The notes under the pieces are model-generated. The model was given only the letters and a program-made list of their open reading frames with translations. It was not told where the DNA came from and made no database searches. Positions 24,651 to 32,706 of a stretch of DNA of 36,863 nucleotides are shown piece by piece. The position numbers were made by a program, and so were the translations under genes. Source of the DNA: Streptomyces sp. SM10 (GTDB lineage: Bacteria; Actinomycetota; Actinomycetes; Streptomycetales; Streptomycetaceae); contig NZ_NEUF01000033.1 in assembly GCF_002910915.1 (NCBI RefSeq), positions 1-36,863 of the forward strand, in the 5' to 3' direction. The stretch's first letter is position 1, and each line of letters opens with the position of its first letter.

Positions 24651-25052
24651 TCAGGCCTCCACGGACAGCCTGTGGCGCAGCAGGGACGCCAGGGCGTCCG
24701 AGAAGTCGACCGGGTCGACGGGATGCGTCACAGCGGCGTCCGCACGGCTCCACGTGGCCAGCCAGGCGTCCTGCGGGCGTCCGATCAGCAGCAGGACGGG
24801 CGGGCAGTCGAAGATCTCGTCCTTGATCTGCCGGCAGACGCCCATGCCGCCCGCGGGGGCCGTCTCGCCGTCCAGCACGCAGACGTCGACACCGCCCCGG
24901 TCCAGTGCGCTCAGCACCGCGGGCAGGGTGGCGCACTCCAGGAACTCCACCGGTGGTACGTCCGCCGCAGGCCTGCGCCCGGCTGCCAGCCTCACCTGCT
25001 CGCGGGTGTTGGCGTCGTCGCTGTAGACCAGGACCGTGGCGGTCGGCTGCAT
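24651..25052 (-). CDS. Orphan, degenerate response-regulator receiver-like protein
   Basis: A 133-residue stand-alone CheY-like fold with no output domain. The acidic pair D12/D13 (VYSDDANTRE) and a phospho-acceptor-like D61 (CVLDGETAPAGG) remain. The Thr/Ser switch position reads LLLIGRP, and the conserved Lys is replaced (VTHPVDP). Phosphorylation-dependent switching is therefore doubtful. The start is the ATG at 25052 with a strong GGAGGAACA spacing. It is divergent from ctaE, sharing an interval of 187 bases that contains two inverted repeats. A regulatory or scaffold role towards the oxidase/bcc complex is suggested by position only. Confidence 0.85.
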   Translation of the reverse strand: MQPTATVLVYSDDANTREQVRLAAGRRPAADVPPVEFLECATLPAVLSALDRGGVDVCVLDGETAPAGGMGVCRQIKDEIFDCPPVLLLIGRPQDAWLATWSRADAAVTHPVDPVDFSDALASLLRHRLSVEA

Positions 25053-25161
25053 TGTTCCTCCGTGACGTCTGTGTCTTCGGGGCTCTCCGGGCATGAACCG
25101 ATGGGCGGATCGTACTCCGGCGGACTGCCTGTCAGTACCGGTAAGGACAGCGATTCGATGG

Positions 25162-25202
25162 GCCGTTCGGTGAGGACACACAGCGCTGACACACCGAACG
25201 GC
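25162..25202. promoter_or_regulatory. Long inverted repeat upstream of ctaE
   Basis: GCCGTTCGGTG (25162-25172) and CACCGAACGGC (25192-25202) are perfect 11-bp arms separated by 19 bases. The repeat lies midway between the receiver-like gene and ctaE. No T tract follows, so an operator or 5' leader structure is more likely than a terminator. Confidence 0.5.
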
Positions 25203-25228
25203 ACCCCCCGGAGTGAGGGCGGGATAAG

Positions 25229-25249
25229 CGACCGACATAATGTCGGTCG
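25229..25249 (+). promoter_or_regulatory. Inverted repeat spanning the ctaE start codon
   Basis: CGACCGACA (25229-25237) and TGTCGGTCG (25241-25249) are perfect 9-bp arms around the central TAA (25238-25240). The ctaE ATG (25240-25242) begins at the apex. In RNA this would hide the start codon in a stable hairpin; in DNA it would be a 21-bp operator-like site. No clear Shine-Dalgarno sequence precedes the ATG. Confidence 0.5.
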
Positions 25250-25860
25250 TGGCGACAGCAACGACAGTAGAAACCGGGCACGCGCACCCGTCGGTCAATC
25301 GACCGAACCTCACCAGCGTCGGAACCATCATCTGGTTGAGTTCCGAGCTGATGTTCTTCGCGGCCCTCTTCGCGATGTACTTCACCCTGCGATCGGTGAT
25401 GGGACCCGAACACTGGAAGGAGATGGCTCATCATCTGAACTTCCCGTTCTCGGCGACGAACACCACGATCCTGGTGCTTTCCTCTCTCACCTGCCAGCTC
25501 GGCGTTTTCGCCGCGGAGCGGGGCGATGTGAAGAAGCTCCGCACCTGGTTCATCATCACGTTCGTGATGGGTGCGATCTTCATCGGAGGCCAGGTCCTCG
25601 AGTACACCGAGCTGGTCAAGGAGGCGGGGCTCTCCCTGTCCTCCGACCCGTACGGTTCGGTGTTCTACCTCACGACCGGCTTCCACGGTCTGCATGTGAC
25701 AGGCGGTCTCATCGCCTTCCTGCTCGTCCTGGGCAGGACATACGCGGCCTCGAGATTCACCCACGAACAGGCCACCGCCGCCATCGTCGTGTCCTACTAC
25801 TGGCACTTCGTCGATGTCGTCTGGATCGGCCTGTTCGCCACGATCTACATGATCAAGTAG
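25240..25860 (+). CDS. ctaE: Cytochrome c oxidase subunit III
   Basis: A 206-residue membrane protein with five predicted helices, as in bacterial subunit III lacking the first two helices. Family signatures: [18 protein letters not shown], the [12 protein letters not shown] segment with membrane Glu, [15 protein letters not shown] and the C-terminal [18 protein letters not shown]. It starts at the ATG at 25240, inside the inverted repeat described separately, with no obvious ribosome-binding site; a later GTG at 25249 would lose only three residues. ctaE heads the qcrCAB operon and is separated from ctaCDF by two genes, a split also recalled from mycobacteria and other streptomycetes. Confidence 0.96.
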   Translation: MSVVATATTVETGHAHPSVNRPNLTSVGTIIWLSSELMFFAALFAMYFTLRSVMGPEHWKEMAHHLNFPFSATNTTILVLSSLTCQLGVFAAERGDVKKLRTWFIITFVMGAIFIGGQVLEYTELVKEAGLSLSSDPYGSVFYLTTGFHGLHVTGGLIAFLLVLGRTYAASRFTHEQATAAIVVSYYWHFVDVVWIGLFATIYMIK

Positions 25861-25915
25861 CCGGGCTCACACCCGCCCATCATCGACGCAGAAGATCCTG
25901 ACACCGGGGTAATCC

Positions 25916-26725
25916 GTGAAAAAGCTCTCCGCACGACGACGCCATCCGCTGGCGGCGGTCGTCGTACTACTCCTCGCGCTGGCGGCTACCGGGGGGCTGT
26001 ACGCCGCGTTCGCGCCTGCGGGTAAGGCGCAGGCCGACGAAACCGCCCAGTCCCTCGCCATCGACGAGGGCAAGAAGCTCTACTCCGTGGGCTGTGCAAG
26101 CTGCCACGGATCCGGCGGTCAGGGCACCTCCGACGGGCCGTCCCTCGTGGGCGTCGGCTCCGCCGCCGTCGACTTCCAGGTCGGTACCGGACGCATGCCG
26201 GCTCAGCAGCCGGGCGCCCAGATCCCGAAGAAGAAGGTCATCTACAACCAGGCCGAGATCGACCAGCTCGCGGCGTACGTCTCGTCGCTGGGCGCCGGTC
26301 CGATCACGCCCACCACGAGCCAGGTCGACCCCTCGGGCGCCGACGTGGCCAAGGGCGGCGACCTGTTCCGCACGAACTGCGCGCAGTGCCACAACTTCAC
26401 CGGCGAGGGCGGCGCGCTGACGAAGGGCAAGTACGCCCCGAGTCTCGAAGGCGTGAGCCCGAAGCACATCTACGAGGCCATGCAGACCGGCCCGCAGAGC
26501 ATGCCCTCCTTCCCGGACACCACCATGCCGGAGCAGGAGAAGAAAGACATCATCGCGTACATCAAGACCGTCAACGGTAACGAGTCCGAGACCCCCGGTG
26601 GCCTCTCGCTCGGTGGCCTCGGCCCCGTCAGTGAGGGTCTCTTCGGCTGGATCTTCGGCCTGGGCGGCCTGGTCGCCATCGCCGTATGGGTCGCGGCCCA
26701 CACCGCTAAGGCCAAGAAGTCATGA
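25916..26725 (+). CDS. qcrC: Dihaem cytochrome c subunit of the cytochrome bcc complex
   Basis: The electron carrier between the Rieske protein and CuA. The 269-residue protein has an N-terminal signal/anchor helix (about 10-32) and two cytochrome c domains with haem motifs CASCH (C60, C63, H64) and CAQCH (C155, C158, H159). A C-terminal helix at about 243-263 anchors it. Methionine axial-ligand candidates lie in GRMPAQ and MPSFPDTTMPEQ. Two haems instead of one is the actinobacterial cytochrome cc form, which replaces soluble cytochrome c. The start is GTG 25916, 55 bases after ctaE. The stop overlaps the qcrA start (ATGA). Confidence 0.96.
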   Translation: MKKLSARRRHPLAAVVVLLLALAATGGLYAAFAPAGKAQADETAQSLAIDEGKKLYSVGCASCHGSGGQGTSDGPSLVGVGSAAVDFQVGTGRMPAQQPGAQIPKKKVIYNQAEIDQLAAYVSSLGAGPITPTTSQVDPSGADVAKGGDLFRTNCAQCHNFTGEGGALTKGKYAPSLEGVSPKHIYEAMQTGPQSMPSFPDTTMPEQEKKDIIAYIKTVNGNESETPGGLSLGGLGPVSEGLFGWIFGLGGLVAIAVWVAAHTAKAKKS

Positions 26726-27774
26726 GTAGCCAACAGATTCCAGACGAGAACCTGCCGGTAGAGCAGGACGCCGCGCACGGCGCGGCGGAGGTCGCGCACG
26801 ACCCGTTCGCCGACCCGGGGCTGCCGGCCCACAGGCCGCGCATCCAGGACATCGACGAACGCGCAGCCAACCGCTCCGAGCGAGCCGTGGCGCTGATGTT
26901 CACCCTGTCGATGCTGGCGACGATCGGCTTCATCGCCTCGTACGTCATCTTCCCGGTGGACAAGATCGTCTTCATCTGGCCGTTCGGCCACGTGAGCGCG
27001 CTCAACTTCTCCCTCGGGCTGACCCTGGGTCTGGCGCTGTTCCTCATCGGCGCGGGCGCCGTCCACTGGGCGCGCACCCTGATGTCCGACGTGGAGGTCG
27101 CCGACGACCGGCACGCCATCGAGGCGACGCCCGAGGTCAAGGCCAAGGTCATGGCCGACTTCGCGGCCGGCGCCGACGAGTCCGCGCTCGGCCGGCGCAA
27201 GCTGATCCGCAACACCATGTTCGGCGCGCTGGCCCTGGTGCCGCTCTCCGGTGTGATGCTGCTGCGCGACCTCGGTCCGCTGCCGGAGAAGAAGCTTCGC
27301 TCGACCCTGTGGGCCAAGGGCAAGCAGCTCGTCAACATGAACACCATGGAGCCGCTGCGTCCCGAGGACGTCGTCGTCGGTTCGCTGACCTTCGCCATGC
27401 CCGAGGGCCTGGAGGAGGACGCGCACGACTTCCAGACGCAGATCGCCAAGGCCGCCCTGATGATCATCCGCATCGAGCCGGACAACATCAAGGACAAGCG
27501 CGAGCGCGAGTGGGCCCACGAGGGAATCGTGGCCTTCTCCAAGATCTGCACCCACGTCGGCTGCCCGATCAGCCTGTACGAGCAGCAGACGCATCACGTG
27601 CTCTGCCCGTGCCACCAGTCCACCTTCGACCTCTCCGACGGCGCCCGCGTCATCTTCGGTCCGGCCGGTCACGCCCTTCCGCAGCTGCGGATCGGTGTGA
27701 ACAGCGAGGGCAACCTCGAGGCGCTCGGTGACTTCGAAGAGCCCGTCGGTCCTGCCTTCTGGGAGCGCGGATGA
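26722..27774 (+). CDS. qcrA: Rieske iron-sulfur subunit of the cytochrome bcc complex
   Basis: Oxidises menaquinol through a 2Fe-2S cluster. The 350-residue protein has a long N-terminal region (~1-55, acidic) and three hydrophobic helices (about 55-75, 92-112 and 163-182), the actinobacterial form rather than the single-anchor one. The C-terminal Rieske fold follows: CTHVGC with ligands C276 and H278, CPCHQS with ligands C295 and H298, and a disulfide between C281 and C297. The ATG at 26722 overlaps qcrC by four bases, and its own stop overlaps qcrB. Confidence 0.96.
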   Translation: MSSQQIPDENLPVEQDAAHGAAEVAHDPFADPGLPAHRPRIQDIDERAANRSERAVALMFTLSMLATIGFIASYVIFPVDKIVFIWPFGHVSALNFSLGLTLGLALFLIGAGAVHWARTLMSDVEVADDRHAIEATPEVKAKVMADFAAGADESALGRRKLIRNTMFGALALVPLSGVMLLRDLGPLPEKKLRSTLWAKGKQLVNMNTMEPLRPEDVVVGSLTFAMPEGLEEDAHDFQTQIAKAALMIIRIEPDNIKDKREREWAHEGIVAFSKICTHVGCPISLYEQQTHHVLCPCHQSTFDLSDGARVIFGPAGHALPQLRIGVNSEGNLEALGDFEEPVGPAFWERG

Positions 27775-29396
27775 GTACTGCGACGGAATCACAGCGCAAG
27801 GCGCCCGCCGGTGAGCGGGTGGCCGACTGGGCGGACGGCCGGCTCGGCATCTACGGCCTGGCCAAGGCCAACATGCGCAAGATCTTCCCGGACCACTGGT
27901 CCTTCATGCTCGGTGAGATCTGCCTCTACAGCTTCATCATCATCATCCTCACGGGTGTGTACCTGACGCTGTTCTTCCACCCGAGCATGAACGAGGTCGT
28001 GTACCACGGCTCGTACGAGCCGATGCAGGGCATCCGGATGTCCGAGGCCTACGCCTCGACGCTGGACATCAGCTTCGACATCCGCGGTGGTCTGCTCGTC
28101 CGGCAGATCCACCACTGGGCCGCGGTGATCTTCCTCGCCGGCATGTTCGTGCACATGTTCCGGGTGTTCTTCACCGGCGCGTACCGCAAGCCGCGTGAGA
28201 TCAACTGGCTGTTCGGCTTCCTGCTCTTCGTCCTCGGCATGTTCACCGGGTTCACCGGTTACTCGCTCCCGGACGACCTGCTCTCCGGTACGGGTGTGCG
28301 CTTCACGCAGGGCGCCATCCTGTCGATGCCGATCGTGGGCACGTACATCTCGATGTTCCTGTTCGGCGGGGAGTTCCCCGGCGGCGACATCATCGCCAGG
28401 TTCTACTCGATCCACATCCTGCTGCTGCCGGGCATCATGCTCGGGCTCGTGGTCGGCCACCTCATCCTGGTCTTCTTCCACAAGCACACGCAGTTCGCGG
28501 GTCCGGGACGCACGAACAAGAACGTCGTCGGCATGCCGCTGCTGCCGGTGTACATGGCCAAGGCCGGGGGCTTCTTCTTCCTGGTCTTCGGCTTCATCGC
28601 GATCATCGCGGCGATCGCCACGATCAACCCGATCTGGGCGCTCGGCCCCTACCGTCCCGACCAGGTGTCCACGGGCGCCCAGCCGGACTGGTACATGGGC
28701 TTCGCCGAAGGCTTCGTCCGTGTCATGCCCGGCTGGGAGATCAACCTCTGGGGCCACACCCTGGTCCTGGGCGTACTGATCCCCCTGGTCCTGTTCGGTG
28801 TGATCCTCGGCGCGCTGGCGATGTACCCGTTCATCGAGTCGTGGATCACCGGGGACAAGCGCGAGCACCACATCCTGGACCGTCCGCGCAACGCTCCGAC
28901 CCGCACAGGTCTGGGTGTCGCCTGGGTGACGATCTACTTCGTCATGCTGATCGGCGGCGGCAACGACATCTGGGCGACCCACTTCGACCTGTCGCTCAAC
29001 GCGATCAGCTGGTTCGTACGGATCGCCTTCTTCGTCGGCCCGGTCCTGGCGTTCGTCGTCACCCGGCGGATCTGCCTCGGCCTCCAGCGCCGCGACAAGG
29101 AGAAGGTGCTGCACGGGCGCGAGTCCGGCACCATCAAGCGCCTGCCGCACGGTGAGTTCGTGGAGATCCACGAGCCGCTCGGCCCGGGGCAGCTCCACAC
29201 CCTCACGGCGCACGAGCAGTACAAGCCGGTCGAGATCGGCCCGACGGTCGACGAGAACGGTGTCGAGCGCAAGCCGTCGGCGCTCCAGAAGCTGCGGGCC
29301 AGGCTCAGCAAGAGCTACTACGGCGAGGACAACCAGATCGCCAAGCCCACCGCCGAGGAGTACAAGGAGATCACCAGCGGCCACGGCCACCACTGA
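27771..29396 (+). CDS. qcrB: Cytochrome b subunit of the cytochrome bcc complex
   Basis: The menaquinol-oxidising dihaem subunit, 541 residues. Helices B and D carry the haem histidines (QIHHWAAVIFLAGMFVHMFR and SIHILLLPGIMLGLVVGH). The Qo-site region contains NPIWALGPYRPDQ and the PDWYMGFAEG segment. Eight or nine transmembrane helices end near residue 430. A hydrophilic tail of about 110 residues follows (KEKVLHGRESGTIKRLPHG onward), longer than in mitochondrial cytochrome b and typical of actinobacteria. The ATG 27771 overlaps the qcrA stop (ATGA), so ctaE-qcrC-qcrA-qcrB looks like one transcript ending at the hairpin at 29422-29450. Confidence 0.96.
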   Translation: MSTATESQRKAPAGERVADWADGRLGIYGLAKANMRKIFPDHWSFMLGEICLYSFIIIILTGVYLTLFFHPSMNEVVYHGSYEPMQGIRMSEAYASTLDISFDIRGGLLVRQIHHWAAVIFLAGMFVHMFRVFFTGAYRKPREINWLFGFLLFVLGMFTGFTGYSLPDDLLSGTGVRFTQGAILSMPIVGTYISMFLFGGEFPGGDIIARFYSIHILLLPGIMLGLVVGHLILVFFHKHTQFAGPGRTNKNVVGMPLLPVYMAKAGGFFFLVFGFIAIIAAIATINPIWALGPYRPDQVSTGAQPDWYMGFAEGFVRVMPGWEINLWGHTLVLGVLIPLVLFGVILGALAMYPFIESWITGDKREHHILDRPRNAPTRTGLGVAWVTIYFVMLIGGGNDIWATHFDLSLNAISWFVRIAFFVGPVLAFVVTRRICLGLQRRDKEKVLHGRESGTIKRLPHGEFVEIHEPLGPGQLHTLTAHEQYKPVEIGPTVDENGVERKPSALQKLRARLSKSYYGEDNQIAKPTAEEYKEITSGHGHH

Positions 29397-29421
29397 TCAC
29401 CTCAGCTGAACGCCACAGCAG

Positions 29422-29450
29422 GAGCCCCGTCCATCCGATGGACGGGGCTC
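29422..29450 (+). terminator. Hairpin terminator after qcrB
   Basis: GAGCCCCGTCCAT (29422-29434) pairs perfectly with ATGGACGGGGCTC (29438-29450) around a 3-base loop. TT follows. It ends the ctaE-qcrCAB transcript before trpD. Confidence 0.85.
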
Positions 29451-29519
29451 TTCGCTGTCCCTGGGGCTGGATAGGGTGGAGGCATCCTTCTGTACCGGCT
29501 GTGGACCCAGGAGCGGACC

Positions 29520-30584
29520 ATGAACGTTGTGACCCCGGACGGCGGCGACAGCGTGGCGGCCCCTACCTGGCCCGGCGTGCTGACCCCCCTCCTGCGCGGC
29601 GAGGACCTGAGCGCGGACGACACGGCCTGGGCCATGGACCGCATCATGAGCGGCGAGGCCTCGGACGTGCAGATCGCCGGTTTCGCGATCGCGCTGCGCG
29701 CCAAGGGCGAGACGGTCGACGAGGTCACCGGACTGGTCCGCGCCATGTACGAGCACGCCCACACCATCCACGTGCCCGGCCGCACGGTGGACATCGTGGG
29801 GACCGGCGGCGACATGGCCAAGACGGTCAACATCTCCACCATGTCCGCGATCGTCGTGGCGGGGGCGGGCGCCAAGGTCGTCAAGCACGGCAACCGCGCC
29901 TCCTCCTCGGCCAGCGGGGCCTCCGACGTCCTGGAGAAGCTCGGTGTCAACCTCGACCTGCCCCCGCAGCGGGTCGTCGCCGTCGCCGAGGAAGCGGGCA
30001 TCACCTTCTGTTTCGCCGTGAAGTTCCACCCGGCCCTGCGGTACGCCGCGCGGGCCCGCAAGGAGCTCGGCACGCAGACCACCTTCAACATCCTGGGCCC
30101 GCTCACCAACCCGGCGCGGGTGCGCTCCCAGGCCGTCGGTGTCGCCGACGCGAAGATGGCGCCCATCGTCGCGGGCGTGCTGGCGGGCCGGGGCAATTCG
30201 GCGCTGGTCTTCCGGGGCGACGACGGTCTGGACGAGCTGACCACCACCGCGACCTCGCGGGTCTGGACCGTCCGCGACGGCGCCGTCACCGAGGAGGCCT
30301 TCGACCCGCGCGACGTCGGCCTGGACCTGGTCCCCGTCGAGGCGCTGCGCGGTGCGGACGCCTCGTACAACGCGGATGTGGCCCGTCGGATGCTCGGCGG
30401 GGAGAGTGGCCCCGTACGCGATGCGGTGCTGCTCAACTCCGCCGCCGCGCTGGTGGCCCTGGACGCCGGCGAGGGCACGCTGAACGAGCGGATCGCGGCC
30501 GGTATCGCACGGGCCGCCGAGTCGATCGACTCGGGTGCCGCCCAGCGTGTGCTGGAGCGCTGGGTGGCGGCCAGCAACGCCTGA
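29520..30584 (+). CDS. trpD: Anthranilate phosphoribosyltransferase
   Basis: Transfers phosphoribose from PRPP to anthranilate in tryptophan synthesis. The 354-residue protein has the N-terminal helical domain ([20 protein letters not shown]), the PRPP motif [18 protein letters not shown], the [20 protein letters not shown] segment and [12 protein letters not shown]. All are diagnostic. It starts at the ATG at 29520 with AGGAG eight bases upstream. No other trp gene lies nearby, so tryptophan genes are dispersed. A terminator hairpin follows at 30600-30636. The location next to qcrCAB is also recalled from M. tuberculosis (Rv2192c). Confidence 0.95.
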   Translation: MNVVTPDGGDSVAAPTWPGVLTPLLRGEDLSADDTAWAMDRIMSGEASDVQIAGFAIALRAKGETVDEVTGLVRAMYEHAHTIHVPGRTVDIVGTGGDMAKTVNISTMSAIVVAGAGAKVVKHGNRASSSASGASDVLEKLGVNLDLPPQRVVAVAEEAGITFCFAVKFHPALRYAARARKELGTQTTFNILGPLTNPARVRSQAVGVADAKMAPIVAGVLAGRGNSALVFRGDDGLDELTTTATSRVWTVRDGAVTEEAFDPRDVGLDLVPVEALRGADASYNADVARRMLGGESGPVRDAVLLNSAAALVALDAGEGTLNERIAAGIARAAESIDSGAAQRVLERWVAASNA

Positions 30585-30599
30585 GGGCGCACGGAGTGA

Positions 30600-30636
30600 G
30601 CAAGGGCGCAGTCCGGATAGCGGACTGCGCCCTTGC
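30600..30636 (+). terminator. Hairpin terminator after trpD
   Basis: GCAAGGGCGCAGTCCG (30600-30615) pairs perfectly with CGGACTGCGCCCTTGC (30621-30636) around the loop GATAG. It lies 15 bases after the trpD stop. Confidence 0.85.
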
Positions 30637-30660
30637 GCGTCGTCACGGGTGTGGCAAGAT
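30633..30660 (+). promoter_or_regulatory. Candidate promoter of the SAM-IV leader
   Basis: TTGCGC (30633-30638) and CAAGAT (30655-30660) are 16 bases apart and would start transcription within about ten bases of the aptamer at 30670. Matches to consensus are only partial, and the -35 box overlaps the descending arm of the trpD terminator. Confidence 0.35.
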
Positions 30661-30669
30661 GCTGCGCAG

Positions 30670-30786
30670 GTCATGAGTGACAGCGACTACGGCCCCGGCC
30701 CGCTGTCCGGCAACCCTCCGTCCGTGGCGGGGTGCCCCGGGTGAAGACCAGGCCGCAGGCAGCGAGGTCTGCGGCAAGCGCGGGCC
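30670..30786 (+). promoter_or_regulatory. SAM-IV riboswitch aptamer
   Basis: The sequence closely follows the S-adenosylmethionine-binding SAM-IV class of actinobacteria. In order it has GGTCATGAGTG, the stem GACAGCG/CGCTGTC, TCCGGCAACCCTCC, GGCGGGGTGCCCCGGGTG, AAGACCAGG and the terminal GCGGCAAGCGCGGG. The recognition rests on comparison with the known Mycobacterium SAM-IV sequence from memory. Ligand binding is expected to lower expression of the downstream SufS-like gene when methionine/SAM is plentiful. The aptamer begins 34 bases after the trpD terminator and ends about 180 bases before the coding start. Confidence 0.92.
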
Positions 30787-30966
30787 CCTCGGCATCGATG
30801 GATGCCACCCCTTGGGGTCCTGGTCCCAGGGAGACTCTTGTGAGCAAGCGAATGCGATAGGGCTCTCGGCCCTTCTTCGCGCACCCCTTTCCTTTCGTTC
30901 CCGCGCTGCCGCGTCCTGCTGGATCGCCGGCGCGAGGATTTCGCCTGCCTCCCCACGGAGTTCGCC
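30787..30966 (+). promoter_or_regulatory. Leader downstream of the SAM-IV aptamer (putative expression platform)
   Basis: Contains three short hairpins in a row: GGCATC/GATGCC (30791-30806), ACCCCTTGGGGT (30807-30818) and CCTGG/CCAGG (30819-30830). A larger one is built on AGGGC/GCCCT (30859-30873) and extended by GCGA/TCGC (30854-30880). Pyrimidine-rich sequence follows (CCCTTTCCTTTCGTTC). The last hairpin could be an intrinsic terminator, or the start-proximal ACGGAG could be sequestered; the sequence does not decide between them. Confidence 0.5.
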
Positions 30967-32343
30967 ATGTCTGTCTCCACCGCTGCCGTCGACCCGTCCG
31001 TTTGTGCGCCTCTGCCGGTTCTGGGCTCGAATGTCACCGTTCCTCTTGTGACGGGCGGGCATGTCACTTATGCCGCCCTCGACTACGCGGCCAGCGCCCC
31101 GGCCCTCCAGCGGGTGTGGGACGACGTGGCCGCCTACGCCCCGTACTACGGCAGCGTGCACCGCGGCGCCGGCTACCTCTCGCAGCTCTCCACCGACCTG
31201 TTCGAGGCCAGCCGGGTGACCGTCGCCGAGTTCCTCGGCTGCAGGGCCGACGACCAGGTGGTCTTCACCCGCTCCACGACCGACTCCCTCAACCTGCTTG
31301 CGGCCGCGCTCCCCGCCGACTGCCAGGTGTTCGTGTTCGAGACCGAGCACCACGCCTCGCTCCTGCCCTGGCGCGACGCCCGGGTGACCTGCCTCGACGC
31401 TCCCCGCACCCCGGACCAGGCGGTCGCCACGCTGGAGCGTGCGCTGGCCGGGCGTGACCCCCACGGCCCCGCGCTGGTCTGCGTCACCGGCGCGTCCAAC
31501 GTCACCGGCGAGCTGTGGCCGGTGAAGGAACTGGCCGCCGCCGCCCACGCCCACGGCGCGAGAATCGTGCTCGACGCGGCGCAGCTGGCACCCCACCACC
31601 CGGTGGACATCGCCGAACTGGACGTCGACTGGGCCGCCTTCTCCGGACACAAGCTGTACGCGCCCTTCGGCTCGGGCGTCCTCGCGGGCCGGGCCGACTG
31701 GCTGGTGGACGCCGATCCCTACCTCGCGGGCGGTGGCGCCTCCCGCAAGGTCGCCCGGCGCGCCGACGGTGGAGTGGACGTCGAGTGGCACACCACCGCT
31801 GCCCGGCACGAGGCCGGATCGCCCAACGTCATCGGCGTCTACTCCATCGCCGCCGCCTGCAAGGCCCTGACCGAGGCGGGCTTCGACCGGCTCGTCGCCC
31901 GGGAGCAGCAGTTGGTGACCCGCGTCCGCGAGGGGCTGGCCGGCGTCCCCGAGGTCAAGGTGCTCTCGCTGTTCGGCGACGACGCCCCGAGGGTCGGCGT
32001 CATCTCCTTCGTGGTCGAGGGGTGGAACAGCTCGCACTTCGCGGCGGCGCTCTCCGCCGAGTACGGCATCGGGGTGCGCGACGGACTGTTCTGCGCCCAC
32101 CCGCTGGTGCGGACCCTGCTGGGCAGTGAGCCGCAGGACCCGGGCGAGTGCGGTGCGCCGGAGGCGGCGCCGGGGGAGAGGTCGCTCAACGCCATCCGGG
32201 TGAGCTTCGGCGCCGGCACGCCGGACGAGCACATCGACCGCTTCCTGGGCGCCGTCCGCGAACTGGTGGGCAAGGGTGCCCGCTGGACCTACCGCACCGA
32301 AGACGGCCGCTGCGTGCCCGACCGGGGCGCCGCACAGGTCTGA
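30967..32343 (+). CDS. Class V PLP-dependent enzyme, SufS/cysteine desulfurase-like, under SAM-IV control
   Basis: A 458-residue fold-type I PLP enzyme. K229 in FSGHKLYAPFG is the PLP lysine; Asp203 in VLDAAQLAPHH and the ETEHHASLLPW segment match SufS-type desulfurases. C376 in GVRDGLFCAHPLVR sits where SufS has its persulfide Cys (RxGHHCAQP), but the two preceding His are replaced by Leu-Phe. The true reaction may therefore differ (a desulfurase, Cys/cystathionine-type lyase or related). A ~25-residue insert (SEPQDPGECGAPEAAPGE) is unusual. It starts at the ATG at 30967 after ACGGAG. The SAM-IV leader ties it to sulfur amino-acid economy. It is distinct from the desulfurase-TusA fusion at 18457. 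Confidence 0.88.
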   Translation: MSVSTAAVDPSVCAPLPVLGSNVTVPLVTGGHVTYAALDYAASAPALQRVWDDVAAYAPYYGSVHRGAGYLSQLSTDLFEASRVTVAEFLGCRADDQVVFTRSTTDSLNLLAAALPADCQVFVFETEHHASLLPWRDARVTCLDAPRTPDQAVATLERALAGRDPHGPALVCVTGASNVTGELWPVKELAAAAHAHGARIVLDAAQLAPHHPVDIAELDVDWAAFSGHKLYAPFGSGVLAGRADWLVDADPYLAGGGASRKVARRADGGVDVEWHTTAARHEAGSPNVIGVYSIAAACKALTEAGFDRLVAREQQLVTRVREGLAGVPEVKVLSLFGDDAPRVGVISFVVEGWNSSHFAAALSAEYGIGVRDGLFCAHPLVRTLLGSEPQDPGECGAPEAAPGERSLNAIRVSFGAGTPDEHIDRFLGAVRELVGKGARWTYRTEDGRCVPDRGAAQV

Positions 32344-32360
32344 CCGGTCCGCGCTCGTGG

Positions 32361-32406
32361 CTCCGGCCGGGGACGGGAGGCAGTGCCTTCCCGTCCCCGG
32401 CCGGAG
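32361..32406. terminator. Bidirectional hairpin terminator (18-bp stem)
   Basis: CTCCGGCCGGGGACGGGA (32361-32378) pairs perfectly with TCCCGTCCCCGGCCGGAG (32389-32406); the loop has a further GGC/GCC. It lies between the convergent SufS-like gene (stop 32343) and the RAM-domain gene (stop 32425). Confidence 0.85.
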
Positions 32407-32424
32407 TCACAGGCGCAGCGGGTC

Positions 32425-32706
32425 CTAGGCGTCGAGGCCGATGGCGAAGGCCGCCTCGAGGTCGTGCTGCGAGTAGGTGCGGAACGCCACGTGTGTGTCC
32501 GTGGCCTCCACGCCCTGGATCTTGCTGATCCGCCCCGGGATGACATCGGCGAGATCGTCGTGCCGGGCCACCCGGACCATGGCGATCAGGTCGTACGTAC
32601 CGGTGACCGAGAAGACCTCGCTGACGCTGTCCAGCGCCGCGACGGCCTCGGCGATCTCGGGAATCCGGTCCACGCTGGTTTTGATGAGCACGATCGCGGT
32701 GATCAC
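32425..32706 (-). CDS. Stand-alone Lrp/AsnC-type ligand-binding (RAM) domain protein
   Basis: A 93-residue protein, MITAIVLIKTSVDRIPEIAE, consisting only of the alpha-beta RAM domain of Lrp/AsnC regulators: strand ITAIVLIKT, helix RIPEIAEAVAAL, then VSEVFSVTGTYDLIAMVRV with the conserved GxYDL ligand loop, and VEATDTHVAFRTYS. There is no DNA-binding HTH. Such proteins bind amino acids or partner full Lrp regulators; the ligand is unknown here. GTG 32706 overlaps the rhomboid stop by four bases (GTGA), so the two are coupled. It converges on the SufS-like gene. Confidence 0.92.
   Translation of the reverse strand: MITAIVLIKTSVDRIPEIAEAVAALDSVSEVFSVTGTYDLIAMVRVARHDDLADVIPGRISKIQGVEATDTHVAFRTYSQHDLEAAFAIGLDA

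Noticed and set aside
23333..25052. L,D-transpeptidase and receiver-like gene considered as a recent insertion splitting ctaCDF from ctaE-qcrCAB
   Set aside because: No repeats, transposase or base-composition change at the boundaries, and the same split is recalled from other actinobacteria.
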